NCBI GenBank assembly: GCA_023457175.1 | Contig: JAEWMM010000328.1 | Coordinates: 1 to 5,530, forward strand | Length of the DNA: 5,530 nucleotides | Direction: 5' to 3' | Source of the DNA: Bacillota bacterium | GTDB lineage: Bacteria; Bacillota; Clostridia; Oscillospirales; Ruminococcaceae | Shown here: positions 4,987 to 5,530 of the stretch, in pieces | Layout: every line of letters begins with the position of its first letter | Numbering within the stretch: position 1 is the stretch's first letter | Program-made: the position numbers and the translations under genes | Notes under the pieces: generated by a model | The model's input: only the letters and a program-made list of their open reading frames with translations | The model's database searches: none | What the model was told of the DNA's origin: nothing

Positions 4987-5530
4987 TGGAAAGATTGATG
5001 GAAAAGCCGACAAATATCAAGGAATATAAAAATGCGCTGCGCAAGCGCTATAAGGAGCGCCGCAGCCTGATGACCCAGGCCCGCAAGGCGCTGGCCGACC
5101 ACCGCATTGCGGTGCGCTTAAGGTCGCTGGTCAGCTACCGGCGCGCCAAGACGGTGCTCGTTTACGTCTCGATGGATATTGAGGTGGACACCCGCGAGAT
5201 TATCCGAAAGGCGCTCTCGGACGGCAAGCGCGTGGCGGTGCCGCGCTGCGTGCCCGGCACCCGCGAGATGGAGTTTTACCTCATCGACAGCTTAGAGGCG
5301 CTGACCCCCGGCACCTTTGGCGTTTTGGAGCCTGCGCCGGACCCCCAGCGGCTTCTCACCGAATTTTCGCACAGCATCTGCGTGGTTCCGGCGCTTGCCT
5401 GTGACCGCAGCGGCTACCGCTTAGGGTACGGCGGCGGTTATTACGACCGTTTTTTGCGCGATTATCCGGGCGAAAAGGTGTTGATACTATATAAATGCTG
5501 TTTGGTGCCACATCTGTGGCATGGAAGGTA
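4986..5530 (+). CDS. ygfA: 5-formyltetrahydrofolate cyclo-ligase, 3' end beyond the window
   Basis: This enzyme (EC 6.3.3.2) uses ATP to turn 5-formyl-tetrahydrofolate into 5,10-methenyl-tetrahydrofolate. The visible 181 residues have the family layout. A basic N-terminal helix is at 15-26 (KNALRKRYKERR), then VLVYVSMDIEVDT at 57-69, VAVPRC at 83-88 and MEFY at 95-98. FGVLEPAP is at 111-118, VVPALACDRSGYRLGYGGGYYDRFL runs over 133-157 and contains the ATP/phosphate-binding glycine loop, and the start of the final strand region is LVPHLWHGR. The frame is open to the last base, and family members usually need about 10-20 more residues. ATG at 4986 overlaps the GNAT stop as TGATG. A second in-frame ATG at 4998, preceded by GGAAAG, is an alternative start four codons later. 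It closes the visible operon and links it to folate one-carbon supply for ThyX. Confidence 0.93.
   Translation, partial: MERLMEKPTNIKEYKNALRKRYKERRSLMTQARKALADHRIAVRLRSLVSYRRAKTVLVYVSMDIEVDTREIIRKALSDGKRVAVPRCVPGTREMEFYLIDSLEALTPGTFGVLEPAPDPQRLLTEFSHSICVVPALACDRSGYRLGYGGGYYDRFLRDYPGEKVLILYKCCLVPHLWHGR

Overview
The window looks like a chromosomal segment of a GC-rich anaerobic member of the Clostridia, of the kind found in the Oscillospiraceae/Ruminococcaceae. This is an inference from Clostridia-type protein variants (a secondary-alcohol dehydrogenase like those of Clostridium beijerinckii and Thermoanaerobacter, a ThyX with a cysteine-bearing C-terminal tail, a human-like dTMP kinase with an FPDY motif), strong AGGAGG ribosome binding sites, a TTG start and T-tailed hairpin terminators. 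No species can be named. I see no mobile element, tRNA, rRNA or CRISPR array.

Layout. Positions 1-212 are non-coding and end in a hairpin that probably terminates the gene to its right. Positions 213-1265 on the minus strand encode a complete zinc- and NADP-dependent secondary-alcohol dehydrogenase. It has its own well-formed promoter, and a degenerate Rex-box-like palindrome lies over the -35 element. A 518-base divergent intergenic region (1266-1783) follows. Besides the adh promoter it holds a plus-strand promoter (about 1497-1525), a strong intrinsic terminator 36 bases further on (1561-1597), an A-loop hairpin, and a second terminator-like structure (1690-1721) with two possible 3' pairing partners. 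I could not find a good promoter between that last structure and thyX.

From 1784 to the right edge there is a tightly packed plus-strand operon: thyX (FAD-dependent thymidylate synthase, TTG start), tmk (dTMP kinase), a DUF2156 protein, a GNAT acetyltransferase, and a 5-formyltetrahydrofolate cyclo-ligase cut off by the window edge. Three junctions are stop/start overlaps (ATGA, ATGA, TGATG). The fourth has a 16-base gap with a GGAGG site.

How the genes fit together. ThyX makes dTMP from dUMP using methylene-tetrahydrofolate and returns tetrahydrofolate. Tmk phosphorylates dTMP to dTDP. The cyclo-ligase returns the dead-end 5-formyl-tetrahydrofolate to the active one-carbon pool. Two GNAT-fold proteins of unknown substrate sit between these steps. 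The most interesting part of the window is the probable leader in front of thyX, where the only convincing promoter is separated from the operon by two terminators. That arrangement suggests either controlled read-through or a small RNA.
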